The notes beneath the pieces are model-generated. The model had not been told where the DNA came from. It ran no database searches and worked only from the letters and a program-made list of their open reading frames with translations. Shown here one piece after another: positions 26,401-33,865 of a stretch of 64,000 nt of DNA. The stretch comes from Bacteroides sp. (GTDB lineage: Bacteria > Bacteroidota > Bacteroidia > Bacteroidales > Bacteroidaceae): positions 60,529 to 124,528 of the forward strand of contig NZ_JASLER010000035.1 of NCBI RefSeq assembly GCF_030151085.1, given 5' to 3'. Position numbers and translations under genes: made by a program. The first letter of the stretch is position 1. Each line of letters opens with the position of its first letter.

Positions 26401-27180
26401 TCATAACTCTATCTTTTTTGCTATGAAGAATGTATAGCCGTAGTATTTTTTATACTTACTATATAACATCTCTTCACGACATGACAACCCAACCAGTTCC
26501 TCAGCAGTTTGATTTCCTGCATATTTATTCAAAAGAATCTCGCGGGCAGTAACTGCCGGAGCAAAGTAATGCTCTGTCCAGCAAGTTGAAGGCAAAATAA
26601 ATGTAGCTACGGGAAGATATCCTGCTTTATGTATCTTGGCTACTTGATTAGGAATCGTATCTATCTCGGTATATGCATCCATCCAAAAATCATTGATTTC
26701 TGCAGGTCGTTCGTCTGTAAACCACGAACTTTCAGATATGGCAATATATCCTCCTGTTTTTAAATACTTACGCCATTCATTCAATCCCCGTTCAAAGCCA
26801 ATATTATAAATAGCCCCTTCAGACCAAATCAAGTCTAACTCCTCATTTTGGAAAGGAAGGTTATCCATTGAACCAACAACACCTTTCACTCTATCTTGCA
26901 AACCAAGCTGCTTTGCATTACGATTGAAGATATTAATAAAACCGGGAAGAAAGTCAAGTCCGGTAATTTGCCCCGACACATGTCCGGCAAGCACCATTGT
27001 CTGACCTCCCGTACCGCAACCAATGTCGGCTATAAGGGATTTCTCAGTAAGGTTATCAATGAAACTCAATGCTTTCAGTGTTACTTCGGGACTTCCGGGT
27101 CCTTGTCGTTCCATAGTAGAAAAGAAGTCACAAATTAAATTAAGCTCGAATTCGTGAATTGTTTTATTTTCGTTACTCAT
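26401..27180 (-). CDS. Class I SAM-dependent methyltransferase
   Basis: 259 residues from the ATG ending at 27180 (MSNENKTIHEFELNLICDFF). SAM-binding motif I is ADIGCGTGGQT, followed by the acidic loop GLDFLPGFI and motif IV region LIWSEGAIYNIGF. The fold is that of small-molecule or ubiquinone-type class I methyltransferases; the substrate cannot be read from sequence. An extension to 27231 would add 17 residues of uncertain value. The gene is monocistronic, with its own promoter box near 27374, a roughly 190-nt leader bearing two strong hairpins, and a downstream terminator. Confidence 0.88.
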   Translation of the reverse strand: MSNENKTIHEFELNLICDFFSTMERQGPGSPEVTLKALSFIDNLTEKSLIADIGCGTGGQTMVLAGHVSGQITGLDFLPGFINIFNRNAKQLGLQDRVKGVVGSMDNLPFQNEELDLIWSEGAIYNIGFERGLNEWRKYLKTGGYIAISESSWFTDERPAEINDFWMDAYTEIDTIPNQVAKIHKAGYLPVATFILPSTCWTEHYFAPAVTAREILLNKYAGNQTAEELVGLSCREEMLYSKYKKYYGYTFFIAKKIEL

Positions 27181-27269
27181 TATCTTATTGTATTTTGCAT
27201 ACATAGAAAAGCATAGCAATGCTTTCATCATTGTACGCAGATTAAACTTGAATTATAATAATAGAATAA

Positions 27270-27333
27270 TACTCTCGAAAGGAGTTATCCGAGAGTAAAC
27301 GAAGGGACAATCTGTATTAAAGGCACAGATTGT
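27270..27333 (-). promoter_or_regulatory. Two perfect hairpins in the methyltransferase leader
   Basis: TACTCTCG/CGAGAGTA (27270-27297) and ACAATCTGT/ACAGATTGT (27307-27333) are each perfect stems, 10 nt apart, inside the predicted 5' leader. Neither is followed by a T run on the minus strand. The arrangement suggests a structured regulatory leader rather than terminators. The remainder of the 366-bp gap contains the promoter box and the barrel-gene terminator. Confidence 0.6.
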
Positions 27334-27373
27334 TTATAAAACCAAATCCGATCTAAATATCTTTGTCATGCTG

Positions 27374-27381
27374 CAAAGATA
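27374..27381 (-). promoter_or_regulatory. -7 box for the methyltransferase gene
   Basis: Minus-strand TATCTTTG, full match to TAnnTTTG, 193 bp before the start codon. No clear -33 TTTG. Confidence 0.5.
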
Positions 27382-27421
27382 GAAAAAAATTGTTTGATAA
27401 GGTATTTGTTATCACAAAGAA

Positions 27422-27450
27422 AGAGGGCGCCTTTCGCAAGGAGCCCTCTC
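27422..27450 (-). terminator. Terminator after the lipoprotein/beta-barrel operon
   Basis: On the minus strand GAGAGGGC and GCCCTCTT pair with inner CCTT/AAGG, followed by TTCTTTG. It lies about 95 bp past the barrel stop codon. Confidence 0.7.
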
Positions 27451-27546
27451 ATTACACATTTTTTACTAATACAATCAGATAGACCTATAAATCGTAACTC
27501 TGATCGTTGGATAACAGCTTTTTTAATAGCTGTAGATGTATAAGTC

Positions 27547-28317
27547 TTAAAACTTAAACCCGATCTTGATAGTGGGGGCAGACAACAGACTGAAATTATG
27601 ACTGTCTGCATCCAGATTGCTCAGTCCTTCCTGAGGCTTATACGTAGTCATGTTATACGTATAAGAGAAAGGATCAATCTGAGCACCCACATACATAGCA
27701 GGCAATACGAAGTAATCTACACCCATTGTAAGGGAACCTCTCAGGTTCCAGGTTTCACCAACGGACTTGCCCATTGATTCGTATTCGTCATACTTCGTTT
27801 GGTTCTGCGCATACGCCATGCCCACACGCAAGCCTGTATACCACATCAGGTTAGGAACTTTTTTCATCTTAAAATACCGATCGACGCCTGCAAAGACATT
27901 ATACGAGAATGTCTGAGCATTGGCCACTGCACGATAACCGGGAATCTCTCCCATGTTGTCTTCGGCAGAAGCGTTTTCGTCCATCGTGCCGGGAACAGCC
28001 GAATAACCGGGATTATTCGTGAAGTTCAAACCGCCACCCAAGTTAAGTTTCCACAAGTCGTTGAAGAACCAGCCTGCCTCAAAACCAACCATCAGTTTTT
28101 TATCTGACCAATCGGTAGAAAGTGCTGCCACTTCATAATTTGCCATCGTGCCCGGAAGGGCAGTGACGCTTGCGTAGCTATTGTATCCTACAGTGGCCGC
28201 AAGGGTGAGATCACCTTTCTTCGGGGTGAAATCCCTTTTACAGCTTGCCTCCTGTGCACTGACTGCAAGACACATCATGGGCATAACGGCTAACAGTAAA
28301 AGTCTTGTTATTTTCAT
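27547..28317 (-). CDS. Outer-membrane beta-barrel protein, probably paired with the coiled-coil lipoprotein
   Basis: 256 residues with a cleavable signal peptide (MKITRLLLLAVMPMMCLAVSAQ) and strand-rich, aromatic-ending repeats typical of an outer-membrane barrel, finishing in KIGFKF with the terminal phenylalanine used by the BAM machinery. No catalytic motif is visible. It starts 35 bp downstream of the coiled-coil lipoprotein gene and the two share a promoter and terminator, so they probably act together in the envelope. I know similar pairs in Bacteroides but no established function. Confidence 0.82.
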   Translation of the reverse strand: MKITRLLLLAVMPMMCLAVSAQEASCKRDFTPKKGDLTLAATVGYNSYASVTALPGTMANYEVAALSTDWSDKKLMVGFEAGWFFNDLWKLNLGGGLNFTNNPGYSAVPGTMDENASAEDNMGEIPGYRAVANAQTFSYNVFAGVDRYFKMKKVPNLMWYTGLRVGMAYAQNQTKYDEYESMGKSVGETWNLRGSLTMGVDYFVLPAMYVGAQIDPFSYTYNMTTYKPQEGLSNLDADSHNFSLLSAPTIKIGFKF

Positions 28318-28352
28318 GTTACTTTTAGTTTTAATGCCGTTAATATTGGGGG

Positions 28353-29996
28353 TTATTCTGCTGCTTCAGAGGCAAGCACTCCATCAAGAGCTGCCTTAGC
28401 TGCATCTACCACTTTACTCTGAGCCTCTATTACAGCTTTCAGTTGTTCTATGTCAGCTTTAGCTTTTTCCAAAGTGCGCTCTGAAGAATCATTATTATAC
28501 TTATAATCTTCAATATTTGCTTTCTCGCTTTCTATTTGAGCTTCTAAAAGGGCTATCTGATTATTAATATCGGTTGCACTATTGTTTGCCAAATAATTCA
28601 AAGCATTATATTCATTCCAAAGCTCACTGATGGAACTCTTTGCATCGTTCCATGCTTCTTCAGCATCTTCCTGCGCTTTAACAGCAGCCTCAAAAGCAGC
28701 TACAGCCTTATTATAAGCAGCGATATCGAAAGCAGCAATTGCATCATTATATTCTTTTTGAGAAGCAACTGCTTCATCATAAGCAGCTTGTTTGGTTACC
28801 AAATTATTTTTAGCACTTGCTATATTTTCTTCAGCAACACTGATTTGACTTTTCGCAGTTGAAATAGCGGCTTCTTTTGCAGCTTTTTCAGTATCAGTGG
28901 TTCCAGGCAAAGCATTTGCTGTAGTCAAGGCTTTATTTGCAATAGTCAAATCATCGTTGGCTTTAGCCAAGCGACCATAAGCAGAATCTTTATCTTTAGT
29001 ATCAGCAGCAGTACCCAATTCCTTAGCAGGAGTTTCTGTTATAGATGCAAAATATCTGTCTGCCTGCAACTTCAGAACTTCATCAATACGAGCATTGGAT
29101 TTAAAAGACTGATAACCAGAGTTACCACTATAACTATAAGCAACAGCTTTATAAAGAGTGTAGTTCAAACCAGAGTATTGCTCATAAGCTATCACGCCCC
29201 AATATAAATTATTAATAGCATCTAATAACTCATTCTGCTTTTCTAATCCTTCGGCAGCATTCTTTGCAGGCTCAGATGTAGCCAATAAAGCGGCACAAGT
29301 AGGATCATTAGCAAATGCTGTTTGCGCTAACTGAGCTTCTTTTAGTTTAGCTTGAGCTTTAGCGGTCAATTCTGCGTTATCTAATCCGGCATAAGCTTTA
29401 TCTTGCAAGATAGCAAGTTGGCTCTCATAATTTGCGATATTCTGTTGACTCTGCAAAGTGTTATACTTATTCCACGCAGCTGAACTAATGATACCAGCTT
29501 CCAATTTAGCAAGTTCTGCTTGCTTGTCAATCAAAGAATACTTCTTATTATTTAATGTAGATAGTTCGTTATAATAGTTGTTATATGCATTCTTAATGCT
29601 GTAATAAGCTTGGTCTGCCAGTCCTTGTTCATAGGCAGCCATCTCATCTTTCAACTGTTGTAAATCAAACTGAGCTTGAAGCTTAATCTTTTCAAGTTCC
29701 AAAGCATACTTTTCTTGTGCTTGTTCTAGTTCAAACTGAGCTTTATCAGCAGTAGCTTGTTCAGCAGCAGCCTTAGCTTTGTAATATTCAGCTTGGGCTT
29801 CTTGATAAGCTTTTTCTGCATTAGCTTTAATTAATTCAGCTTCAGCTTTTGCATTATCCAGTTTTGCCACTGCTTTCAATGCTTCCGCTTTTGCTTCACG
29901 CACATTCGTTACCGATGCCGATTCATTGTCGTCTACGCACGCTCCCAGAGTCAACGCTCCCAAAAGCACTGCAACCATCATGAGTTTCTTTTTCAT
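28353..29996 (-). CDS. Ala/Lys/Glu-rich coiled-coil lipoprotein
   Basis: 547 residues. The lipobox LGAC gives an acylated C20, followed by VDDNES; acidic residues right after the cysteine resemble the Bacteroides surface-export signal, which would place it on the cell surface. From about residue 30 it is dominated by long heptad-like helices rich in Ala, Lys, Glu and Gln (AKAEAELIKANAEKAYQEAQ, EAQAEYYKAKAAAEQ), with a small more globular centre around 255-330 rich in Tyr and Gly. No enzymatic motif is seen. It is the first gene of a two-gene operon with the barrel protein, and could be a fibrous surface spacer or adhesin; that is speculation. Confidence 0.8.
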   Translation of the reverse strand: MKKKLMMVAVLLGALTLGACVDDNESASVTNVREAKAEALKAVAKLDNAKAEAELIKANAEKAYQEAQAEYYKAKAAAEQATADKAQFELEQAQEKYALELEKIKLQAQFDLQQLKDEMAAYEQGLADQAYYSIKNAYNNYYNELSTLNNKKYSLIDKQAELAKLEAGIISSAAWNKYNTLQSQQNIANYESQLAILQDKAYAGLDNAELTAKAQAKLKEAQLAQTAFANDPTCAALLATSEPAKNAAEGLEKQNELLDAINNLYWGVIAYEQYSGLNYTLYKAVAYSYSGNSGYQSFKSNARIDEVLKLQADRYFASITETPAKELGTAADTKDKDSAYGRLAKANDDLTIANKALTTANALPGTTDTEKAAKEAAISTAKSQISVAEENIASAKNNLVTKQAAYDEAVASQKEYNDAIAAFDIAAYNKAVAAFEAAVKAQEDAEEAWNDAKSSISELWNEYNALNYLANNSATDINNQIALLEAQIESEKANIEDYKYNNDSSERTLEKAKADIEQLKAVIEAQSKVVDAAKAALDGVLASEAAE

Positions 29997-30298
29997 AATC
30001 GTAAAAATTAATATTAGTATAACAAGTTATGTTTCAAGACTACCATCAGTTGTTTTGCCTGTGATTTTCTTAACGGAAGCAAAGGTATGTGAATTATCAA
30101 CTATTAGTTACTCATGTATATAGCGTGATATTAGACACTGCTGTAGCATATTTCACTACAGTTTTTGTTAAGTTCCATTCAATCGTTTACGCCGTATTAC
30201 ATTTCTCATTATGTTAATATAATTTCCAAAGAAGATAAATAAGCAACTATTCTTTTCAATAAAGAGATTAAGCGGTCAGAAAGTGGGGGTAAGACATT
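29997..30298. other. 302-bp gap: lipoprotein promoter region
   Basis: Holds the lipoprotein promoter box (30080-30087) and a weak 6-bp hairpin (30141-30161, CTGTAG/CTACAG) whose T run lies on the plus strand, where no gene needs termination. Otherwise AT-rich with no open reading frame I would defend. Confidence 0.6.
30080..30087 (-). promoter_or_regulatory. -7 box for the lipoprotein operon
   Basis: Minus-strand TACCTTTG matches TAnnTTTG, 84 bp before the lipoprotein start codon. No good -33 match. Confidence 0.5.
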
Positions 30299-30517
30299 TC
30301 AGCTGAAGAGGTCTTCCTCTACCTCATCTGAAAGATCTTTCAAGAAATTATGGTGCAAGATACGGGATATGCGAATAAGGAGAGTCAGATCTATATTATC
30401 CCGTGCAAAGATATCATACGCATTAGTACGATGGCATGATAATTTTTTGGCAAACCAAGTAACGGAACGTTCTTGCCGTTCCAATTCCTGCTTGATAAGT
30501 TTGCCAATGGGTTCCAT
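30299..30517 (-). CDS. Small XRE-like helix-turn-helix protein
   Basis: 72 residues from ATG 30517 (MEPIGKLIKQELERQERSVTWFAKKLSC). The order helix, AKKLSCHRTNAYDIF recognition-like segment, then LTLLIRISRILHHNFLKDLS is that of an XRE-type DNA-binding domain, and the tail is acidic (DEVEEDLF). Nothing else is fused to it. It sits at the end of a roughly 300-nt transcript leader that starts at a strong promoter (30820-30850) and contains a nested-helix element. Target genes are unknown; autoregulation is plausible. A longer frame to 30589 runs through the structured element and is rejected. Confidence 0.8.
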   Translation of the reverse strand: MEPIGKLIKQELERQERSVTWFAKKLSCHRTNAYDIFARDNIDLTLLIRISRILHHNFLKDLSDEVEEDLFS

Positions 30518-30545
30518 AGGATTAGTATGTGCATTATACGCAAAA

Positions 30546-30627
30546 GCGTGGGTTCTACATCTGCTTATCCCTGGTTTAGGCCTTCGCAATGCCCTCTATG
30601 GAGATAAGCAACGCAGCTGGCCCACGC
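30546..30627 (-). ncRNA. Nested-helix structured element in the leader of the HTH gene (candidate RNA)
   Basis: Two perfectly matched stems are nested: GCGTGGG/CCCACGC (30546-30552 with 30621-30627) encloses TGCTTATC/GATAAGCA (30562-30569 with 30603-30610), and a smaller GGC/GCC helix can form in the centre. Interior loops of 9-10 nt lie on each side. This looks like a compact RNA fold rather than a terminator. It lies in a transcript from the 30820-30850 promoter, 29 nt before the HTH start codon. Confidence 0.5.
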
Positions 30628-30703
30628 CGTACGGATTATGCAGAACACACCAATGGCTGATATGTTTGATAAACACATACATAGTGGACGCTTTCGTTGC
30701 CAT
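30596..30703 (-). CDS. Candidate 35-codon small ORF in the leader of the HTH gene
   Basis: ATG ending at 30703 opens a frame MATKASTMYVFIKHISHW... and stops at TAG 30596. It overlaps half of the nested-helix element. Composition (Trp, Cys, His, Tyr) is not obviously that of a random frame, but length is too short to judge. It could be a leader peptide whose translation changes the fold of the downstream element. Low confidence. Confidence 0.25.
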   Translation of the reverse strand: MATKASTMYVFIKHISHWCVLHNPYGVGQLRCLSP

Positions 30704-30819
30704 ATCCTTCCATAGATTAAAGTTGCGAAGTTTAAACCAGAAAGATAAAAGTACGTAAACGTCTCTATAAAATCATGTCACCCTCCCCCTGTCCTTGCGG
30801 ACCAGCTGAAAAGGTGTGG

Positions 30820-30850
30820 CAAATATACAACTCCGGACGGTAGTTACAAA
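30820..30850 (-). promoter_or_regulatory. Strong Bacteroides-type promoter upstream of the HTH gene
   Basis: Minus-strand TTTG (30847-30850), 19-nt spacer, TATATTTG (30820-30827): exact consensus match. The start codon of the HTH gene is about 300 nt downstream, which leaves a long leader. Confidence 0.75.
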
Positions 30851-30883
30851 ATAATCACCCTTCTTTTTAGTTTCACAAAAAAA

Positions 30884-30915
30884 ACCTCCTTGCCACATTT
30901 CTGCGACAAGGAGGT
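30884..30915 (-). terminator. Intrinsic terminator of the porin-like gene
   Basis: ACCTCCTTG (30884-30892) and CAAGGAGGT (30907-30915) form a 9-bp perfect stem, followed on the minus strand by TTTTTTTTG. Classic rho-independent form. Confidence 0.92.
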
Positions 30916-30945
30916 CCAAATACATATTACAAACTAAATATCTTA

Positions 30946-31506
30946 TCAGAACAAATATGCGGCAGAAATTTGCCAAGTCTTGTTCTTGGCGCCGATAGCA
31001 TCGCCTGCATTCTTAAAGGTAAAGCTGTCTCCCATTGGGAATTGATAGTTTACACCAACTTGAAGGTGCTTAATCAATTTAACACCGACTCCTAAGTTAA
31101 GTCCTACCTGAGCTTTCTTACGATCAATATAATCTTTTTCTTTGAAATCAAAGAAGAAATCAGGACCCGCTGCGAAATAGATACCCAGCATGCTTCCCAG
31201 TCCGATGGTATATTTCAAATTAATGGGCACTTCCAGACCGGTTTGCTTCACAGCGTCTTTACCTCTCTGTGAGAACAATAAAGCTCCATCCACACCAAGA
31301 CCTACAATAGGAATTGTGATTTCCGCCATTGGACCAATGAAGAAGCCGGTAGAGTTATCCTTGTTACCTTTATATCCACCATCCCAGTCTATCTTTGTCA
31401 TATTCACACCACCTTTGACACCCCACTTAATGAGTTGCGCCTGAGCAGGCATAGCCACTAGCATATAGCATACAGCTATCATGAAAGCACTAAAAATCTT
31501 TTTCAT
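30946..31506 (-). CDS. Outer-membrane beta-barrel (porin-family) protein
   Basis: 186 residues: signal peptide MKKIFSAFMIAVCYMLVAMPAQAQ, then an eight-strand type barrel (KWGVKGGVNMTKIDW, GFFIGPMAEITIPI, LKYTIGLGSMLGIYFAAGP, VGLNLGVGVKLIKHLQVGVNYQF) ending in a C-terminal AAYLF. It fits the outer-membrane beta-barrel domain 2 family common in Bacteroidetes. It is monocistronic with a promoter box at 31533-31540 and a strong terminator. Function unknown; a general structural or small-pore role is likely. Confidence 0.87.
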   Translation of the reverse strand: MKKIFSAFMIAVCYMLVAMPAQAQLIKWGVKGGVNMTKIDWDGGYKGNKDNSTGFFIGPMAEITIPIVGLGVDGALLFSQRGKDAVKQTGLEVPINLKYTIGLGSMLGIYFAAGPDFFFDFKEKDYIDRKKAQVGLNLGVGVKLIKHLQVGVNYQFPMGDSFTFKNAGDAIGAKNKTWQISAAYLF

Positions 31507-31532
31507 AATTCATTGTGTTTAAAATTTCGGGA

Positions 31533-31540
31533 CAAATATA
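31533..31540 (-). promoter_or_regulatory. -7 box for the porin-like gene
   Basis: Minus-strand TATATTTG matches TAnnTTTG, 26 bp before the start codon; an ATTG about 21 bp further upstream is a weak -33. Confidence 0.55.
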
Positions 31541-31659
31541 TGCAAAATATCATTAAAGGAACAATATGTAGTTAAATTTGTTCATAAACTTACATTCTAA
31601 ATCTACTGCAACACACAAAAAAACAAGGAAAATAGAAACATCTAAATCTACAAAACAAT

Positions 31660-31667
31660 TACATTTG
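31660..31667 (+). promoter_or_regulatory. -7 box for the GNAT gene
   Basis: TACATTTG matches TAnnTTTG, 53 bp before ATG 31721. A second weaker candidate (TATCTTTA) lies nearer the start. Confidence 0.45.
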
Positions 31668-31720
31668 CAACGAAGAAATAAGAAATTCCTATCCTCGTTA
31701 TCTTTAAAATATCCAATTTT

Positions 31721-32218
31721 ATGATAGAAATAAGAAAGACGCAACTCGAAGAGATAGATATCCTCATGGAAATCTTTGAGCAGGCCAAACGCATCATGCG
31801 GAAAGATGGAAATATGAAACAGTGGACGGGTAACTATCCATCTATCGAAATCGTAACCAAGGATATTCAGAATGGCAATAGCTATGTATGTCTCAATGAA
31901 GCCAGAGAAATCATCGGGACTTTTGCTTTTATCCCCGGTAATGACCCTACCTATGCTCAGATTTACGAAGGAGAATGGCTGGAAGATACACTTCCATACG
32001 GCGTTATTCATCGTCTGGCAAGTACCGAAGGAAGCAAAGGAGTAGCCACCGCCTGCCTGCAATGGTGCTATGAACAAATACCGAATTTACGTGCAGATAC
32101 TCATCGAGACAATAACATTCTGCAATATATCTTAAAAAAGCATGGTTTTCATTACTGTGGAATCATCTTCCTTGCCAATGGAGACGAAAGATTGGCGTTC
32201 CAAAAGATAGAACAATAA
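31721..32218 (+). CDS. GNAT-family N-acetyltransferase
   Basis: 165 residues with the GNAT order: MIEIRKTQLEEIDILMEIFEQAK, the central strands NSYVCLNEAREIIGTFAFIPG, the region IHRLASTEGSKGVATACLQWCYE that corresponds to the acetyl-CoA-binding loop and helix, and C-terminal LRADTHRDNNILQYILKKHGFHYCG, a typical GNAT ending. The acetyl-CoA loop reads EGSKGVA, a relaxed version of Q/RxxGxG/A. The acceptor substrate is unknown. Stand-alone gene. Confidence 0.88.
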   Translation: MIEIRKTQLEEIDILMEIFEQAKRIMRKDGNMKQWTGNYPSIEIVTKDIQNGNSYVCLNEAREIIGTFAFIPGNDPTYAQIYEGEWLEDTLPYGVIHRLASTEGSKGVATACLQWCYEQIPNLRADTHRDNNILQYILKKHGFHYCGIIFLANGDERLAFQKIEQ

Positions 32219-32297
32219 ATAATGTGAATCAGCCAGTTAAATTAATTCCTTTCAGAGGGATAATGCACACAACTCCCCTTTTCCTCCCCTTCCTCTC

Positions 32298-32344
32298 CGC
32301 TCCTGCTCCGCTTATAGGTACCCATAAGCGGAGGAATAGCGGAG
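32298..32344. repeat. GC-rich palindrome with internal CTCCGCT repeats
   Basis: CTCCGCTTAT (32306-32315) and ATAAGCGGAG (32324-32333) pair perfectly around AGGTACCC, and outer CCGCT/AGCGG (32298-32302 with 32338-32342) extend the stem. The motif (T)CCGCTCC recurs inside the arm. It lies in the 500-bp gap after the GNAT gene and could end that transcript, though there is no T tract. It stands out in base composition from the AT-rich surroundings. Confidence 0.6.
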
Positions 32345-32418
32345 CAGATAGCGATCTGGTAGTTTCAAAGCCTATTCCGCCTGTACCTTCTAACAATCTC
32401 CCGGTGACAAACGCTGTA

Positions 32419-32598
32419 TTAATTCCCGCTTGACAAAAGGTTTATCAGTTTCTCCTCCACCTTAGGCTCGATCCCGATGGAGGTGGCAAGTAGTGTTTGC
32501 CCTCCATGTCAGCGATATTGGTAGTGCTGAGAGCACTCTGTAGCAGATACAGACCTTGATAAAAGATGTCGTAAACGGGTTTATGAACAAGCTTCAAC
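32419..32598 (-). pseudogene. Remnant of a protein-coding gene, frame-disrupted
   Basis: On the minus strand about 38 open codons (KLVHKPVYDIFYQGLYLLQ, SALSTTNIADMEGKHYLP) run into a frame change near 32485, after which IGIEPKVEEKLINLLSSGN and a TAA stop (32419-32421) complete a plausible protein C-terminus. There is no start codon or promoter, and the upstream end closes at a TAG. This looks like the decayed 3' end of a gene brought in or lost here. I cannot name the family. The rest of 32219-32718 shows only the palindrome and AT-rich sequence before the Ric gene. Confidence 0.45.
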
Positions 32599-32718
32599 TA
32601 TTGATTCACATAAATAAGTAAACTCAAATAACTATAATTTTTCAAACATAAACTATCCACTCTTTGTTTTAATATAAAATAGTTTCACTATTAAGTGGAA
32701 GATAAAAACAATATTGAG

Positions 32719-33447
32719 ATGAAGGATTATAAAAGAATGACTGTTGGTGAAATAGTTGCCGACAATTTTAATAATGCCGTAATTTTTGACAAATACGGTA
32801 TTGACTTTTGTTGCCACGGTTCCATTCTTCTGCCCGAAGCCAGTAAAAAGGCAGGAGCTGATATGGAAGTAGTTATAAAAGAGATAGAAACTCTGGTGCC
32901 AACTACCTCCGAGAGTATTGATTTCAAGAGCTGGCCGTTGGATTTACTAGTAGATTACATCCTTAAAATCCACCACCGCAACATTCGCAAACAAGGTCCG
33001 GAAATAATGAAGTTACTGGATAAAGTATGCCAGGTACACGGTGAAAAACATCCGATACTTTACACCGTAAAGGAACTCTTCTATAATTCCATTTACGACC
33101 TGAACTCGCATCTCGACAAAGAAGAGCTGGTTCTCTTCCCATATATCTATGAGATGGTAAAAGCTAAATTAGACAACATCGCAATTCAGGAATTCCAATG
33201 TGGAAGCATCTCAGCCCCCATCTCCGTGATGATGGCAGAACATGATGCCGAAGGAGAACGTTACCGGAAGATTGAGGAACTAACCAAGGAATTTACTGCA
33301 CCGGAAGATGCCTGCGACAGCTATCGCCTGGTACTGCGACAACTGAAGGACTTTGTAGCAGCCTTGCATCAGCATATCCATTTGGAAAATAACATTGTCT
33401 TTCCAAGAGCCCTTGCATTGGAAGCAGAATTGAAAGAACGGCCATGA
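32719..33447 (+). CDS. ric: Iron-sulfur cluster repair di-iron protein (Ric/ScdA/YtfE family)
   Basis: 242 residues from ATG 32719 (MKDYKRMTVGEIVADNF). The N-terminal ScdA domain has the paired cysteines in GIDFCCHGS; the C-terminal hemerythrin-like domain supplies the di-iron histidines and glutamates (IHHRN, HLDKEE, MAEHDAEGERY, LHQHIHLENNIVFP). It repairs iron-sulfur clusters damaged by nitric oxide or oxidative stress. A GTG at 32695 would add eight residues; I prefer the ATG because it matches the usual N-terminus. The next gene overlaps it by 4 bp. Confidence 0.93.
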   Translation: MKDYKRMTVGEIVADNFNNAVIFDKYGIDFCCHGSILLPEASKKAGADMEVVIKEIETLVPTTSESIDFKSWPLDLLVDYILKIHHRNIRKQGPEIMKLLDKVCQVHGEKHPILYTVKELFYNSIYDLNSHLDKEELVLFPYIYEMVKAKLDNIAIQEFQCGSISAPISVMMAEHDAEGERYRKIEELTKEFTAPEDACDSYRLVLRQLKDFVAALHQHIHLENNIVFPRALALEAELKERP

Positions 33448-33803
33448 CGCAGATCAGAATCAAACGAGTATATGAAGACCCCGATACCACAGACGGCTAC
33501 CGCGTATTGGTGGATCGACTGTGGCCACGCGGCATGAAGAAGGAATATCTGAAATATGATGTATGGGAGAAAGACATCACCCCTTCACCGGAGTTAAGAA
33601 AATGGTTTCATGAGGATCAAGAAGAACATTGGGAAGGTTTTGCTGCCATGTATCGCAAAGAACTTGAAGACTCGGTAGATGCTCGCCAGTTCATCGAACA
33701 TATAAAGTCCTACAATATAGTGACTCTGCTATATGCCTCCAAAGAGCCTGTTCACAATCATGCACGTATCTTGCAACAGTTTCTGCAAGCCCATTTAGGC
33801 TAA
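33444..33803 (+). CDS. DUF488 family protein
   Basis: 119 residues with the DUF488 signature IKRVYEDPDTTDGYRVLVDRLWPRG and C-terminal LLYASKEPVHNHARILQQFL. The family is cytosolic and widespread, without an established biochemical role; nitrogen-oxide and stress contexts are common. Its ATG overlaps the Ric stop codon (ATGA), which means tight translational coupling and suggests a shared stress response. Its 3' end contains the promoter of the following HipA-like gene. Confidence 0.88.
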   Translation: MTQIRIKRVYEDPDTTDGYRVLVDRLWPRGMKKEYLKYDVWEKDITPSPELRKWFHEDQEEHWEGFAAMYRKELEDSVDARQFIEHIKSYNIVTLLYASKEPVHNHARILQQFLQAHLG

Positions 33804-33826
33804 TCACAAATATTCATTATCTTTGT
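33795..33826 (+). promoter_or_regulatory. Promoter for the HipA-like kinase gene
   Basis: TTTA (33795-33798), 20-nt spacer, TATCTTTG (33819-33826); good match to the Bacteroides consensus. It overlaps the last codons of the DUF488 gene and implies separate expression of the next pair. Confidence 0.65.
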
Positions 33827-33865
33827 ATCGAAAGGAACGGTGCTATTTAGGCACCGGAATATAAA

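Noticed and set aside
30546..30627. Invertible (phase-variable) promoter between the inverted arms
   Set aside because: The enclosed segment contains no promoter box, arms are interrupted by unequal loops, and no invertase gene is adjacent; an RNA fold explains it better.
30369..30758. 129-codon plus-strand ORF opposite the HTH gene and RNA-like element
   Set aside because: It is antisense to a supported gene and to the nested-helix element, has no promoter, and its composition looks like a shadow frame.
30773..30976. 67-codon minus-strand ORF upstream of the small HTH gene
   Set aside because: It begins inside the porin gene, reads through that gene's terminator and the next promoter, and has no recognisable protein features.
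31553..32077. 174-codon minus-strand ORF over the GNAT gene
   Set aside because: It is the antisense shadow of the well-supported GNAT coding region.
32219..32433. 69-codon plus-strand ORF after the GNAT gene
   Set aside because: It reads straight through the GC-rich palindrome, has no promoter and no recognisable domain.
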